From: DASYRM01 sp036004405
GTDB taxonomy: Bacteria; Acidobacteriota; Vicinamibacteria; Vicinamibacterales; UBA2999
DNA: 5,965 nucleotides
NCBI GenBank assembly: GCA_036004405.1
Contig: DASYRM010000163.1
Coordinates: 1-5,965, forward strand
Direction of reading: 5' to 3'
Every line of letters begins with the position of its first letter. The stretch's first letter is position 1. The translations under genes were made by a program, and so were the position numbers. Of this stretch, positions 4,578 through 5,965 are shown one piece after another. The notes beneath the pieces were generated by a model. It was given only the letters and a program-made list of their open reading frames with translations. It ran no database searches and was not told the origin of the DNA.

Positions 4578-5965
4578 GTGAGGGTCCTGAGAGTCGCCGG
4601 GAGCGCGCTCGCCGTCGTCGCGATCGCCGCGTTCGTGTTCAGCCTCGGTGCGACCGTTGCCACCGGGCAGGCGGGAGGTCCCCCCGCGCCGCGCATCAAC
4701 TGGCCGACCTATGGCGGCAACCTGTCGAGCCAGCGCTACTCGCCGCTGGATCAGATCACCGGGGACAACTTCAACCAGCTCGAAATCGCCTGGCGGTTGA
4801 AGACCGATTTCCTGGGGCCGCGCCCCGACCCGCTGTATTCCGCCACGCCGCTGTTCGTAGACGGCATGCTCTACACGACGGCCGGCATGCGGCGCGCGGT
4901 GGTGGCGCTCGACGGGGCGACCGGCGAGATGCGGTGGATGCACAGCGAGGACGAAGGCGTCCGCGGCACGAACGCGCCGCGTCAGGGCGCGGGCCGTGGC
5001 GTGGCCTACTGGGCCGGCCCGAACGGAACCGATCGCCGCATCATCTATGTGACGCCGGGTTATCGGATGAAGGCGCTCGACGCCACGACCGGCGCGCCGA
5101 TTCCCACGTTCGGCCGCAACGGCGCCGTCGATCTGAAGCTCGAGGCCGATCAGGAGGTGGACCTCGACACCGCGGAACTCGGGCTCAACGCCACGCCGCT
5201 GGTCGTCGGCGACGTGATCGTCGTCGGCACCGCCCACCGGCCGGGATCCGCGCCGCGCACGATGCGCAACGCCAAAGGCTCGGTGCGCGGCTACGACGTG
5301 CGCACGGGCAAGCGGCTGTGGATCTTCCACACCATTCCCCGACGCGGAGAGTTCGGCTACGACACCTGGCTCGAAGGGTCCGCCGAGTACAACGGCAACA
5401 CCGGCGCGTGGGCACAGATGAGCGCGGACCCGGAGCTCGGTCTGGTGTATGTGCCGACCGAGATGCCGACCGGCGACTATTACGGCGGGAACCGCCCGGG
5501 CGATAGCCTCTTTGCCGACACCCTCCTGGCGCTGGACGTCAAGACCGGACGCCGCAAGTGGCACTACCAGACCGTGCACCACGACGTGTGGGATTGGGAC
5601 CTGCCGTGCGCGCCGATCCTCTTCGACATGCGGGTCGGTGGACGGGTGGTCAAAGCTCTCGCGCAGCCGACGAAGCAGGCCATGCTGTTCGTCTTCAATC
5701 GCGAGACCGGCGAGCCGATCTGGCCGATCGAAGAGCGCCCGGTGCCGCGGTCGGACGTGCCGAAGGAACGCTCGAGCCCGACGCAGCCGTTTCCGACCAG
5801 GCCGTCGCCGTTCGATCGCCAGGGCCTTGGCGAGAACGACCTGCAGGACCTGACGCCGGCGCTCAAGGCCGAAGCGCTCGAGGTGGTCAAGCGCTACAAG
5901 ATGGGCCCCATCTTCACGCCGCCGGTCGCGAGCTCGCTCGAGGGGCCGCTGGCTACCCTGCAGGT
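4578..5965 (+). CDS. PQQ-dependent dehydrogenase (quinoprotein beta-propeller), first 462 residues (partial)
   Basis: An exported quinoprotein of the glucose/alcohol dehydrogenase group, which oxidises sugars or alcohols in the periplasm and passes electrons to a cytochrome or quinone. Start GTG at 4578 has a strong Shine-Dalgarno and opens a signal peptide (MRVLRV, hydrophobic 7-29, Ala-rich cleavage near 33). Seen after it: WPTYGGN (42-48) and RYSPLDQI, the usual opening of the propeller; propeller-blade repeats such as VVALDGATGEMRW, ALDATTGAP, GYDVRTGKRLWIF and ALDVKTGRRKWHY; RGVAYW (140-145), TPGY (159-162); and HHDVWDWDLP (334-343), a family signature around the active site. The frame is intact to the window edge; relatives are roughly 600-730 residues, so about a third is missing. 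Whether a C-terminal heme domain exists cannot be seen. No N-terminal multi-pass membrane domain as in E. coli Gcd. Substrate not assignable. Confidence 0.94.
   Translation, partial: MRVLRVAGSALAVVAIAAFVFSLGATVATGQAGGPPAPRINWPTYGGNLSSQRYSPLDQITGDNFNQLEIAWRLKTDFLGPRPDPLYSATPLFVDGMLYTTAGMRRAVVALDGATGEMRWMHSEDEGVRGTNAPRQGAGRGVAYWAGPNGTDRRIIYVTPGYRMKALDATTGAPIPTFGRNGAVDLKLEADQEVDLDTAELGLNATPLVVGDVIVVGTAHRPGSAPRTMRNAKGSVRGYDVRTGKRLWIFHTIPRRGEFGYDTWLEGSAEYNGNTGAWAQMSADPELGLVYVPTEMPTGDYYGGNRPGDSLFADTLLALDVKTGRRKWHYQTVHHDVWDWDLPCAPILFDMRVGGRVVKALAQPTKQAMLFVFNRETGEPIWPIEERPVPRSDVPKERSSPTQPFPTRPSPFDRQGLGENDLQDLTPALKAEALEVVKRYKMGPIFTPPVASSLEGPLATLQ

Noticed and set aside
4284..5582. Minus-strand open frame of 432 codons opposite the cytochrome and PQQ dehydrogenase
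   Set aside because: No family features, and it is fully antisense to genes with catalytic and heme motifs; a GC-driven shadow.
1..5965. tRNA, rRNA, riboswitch, insertion sequence or attachment site
   Set aside because: No cloverleaf, rRNA-like segment, transposase motif or flanking terminal inverted and direct repeats were found by eye on either strand.

Overview
The window is GC-rich bacterial DNA carrying two divergently transcribed groups of genes. The left side (minus strand) has a partial GH10 endo-xylanase and, upstream of it, a winged-helix/TPR transcriptional regulator. The right side (plus strand) has an IclR-family regulator followed by three exported-protein genes that are very close together: an HpcH/HpaI-type aldolase with a signal peptide, a small class I c-type cytochrome, and a PQQ-dependent dehydrogenase that runs off the right edge. 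The mix of exported PQQ dehydrogenases, small single-heme cytochromes, soluble wHTH-TPR regulators and Gly/Ala/Arg-rich secreted proteins is most like Acidobacteriota of the Vicinamibacterales type. That placement is an inference from gene style; no rRNA or other taxonomic marker is present.

Layout. 1-625 (minus): N-terminal half of a GH10 xylanase with a TTG start, a Shine-Dalgarno site and a Tat-like signal peptide. 626-754: gap with a terminator-like hairpin and a candidate xylanase promoter. 755-1993 (minus): 412-residue wHTH-TPR regulator. 1994-2206: divergent intergenic region holding a 21-bp near-perfect palindrome and a good sigma70-like promoter for the IclR gene. 2207-2983 (plus): IclR regulator. 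2984-3053: spacer with a 7-bp stem-loop and a strong Shine-Dalgarno. 3054-4139: exported aldolase with a low-complexity C-terminal tail. About 4123-4569: cytochrome c, starting inside the aldolase end. 4578-5965: PQQ dehydrogenase, start GTG, 3' end outside the window.

How the parts may work together (inference): the PQQ enzyme would oxidise a sugar or alcohol in the periplasm and pass electrons to the cytochrome encoded just upstream. The aldolase, also predicted to be exported, may cleave or form a 2-keto acid in the same compartment. The IclR protein is the natural candidate regulator of this operon and of the divergent promoter, and the nearby xylanase hints at plant polysaccharide as the substrate source. 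The substrate cannot be read from the sequence. The individual families are known; the least usual element is the exported aldolase physically coupled to a quinoprotein/cytochrome pair.
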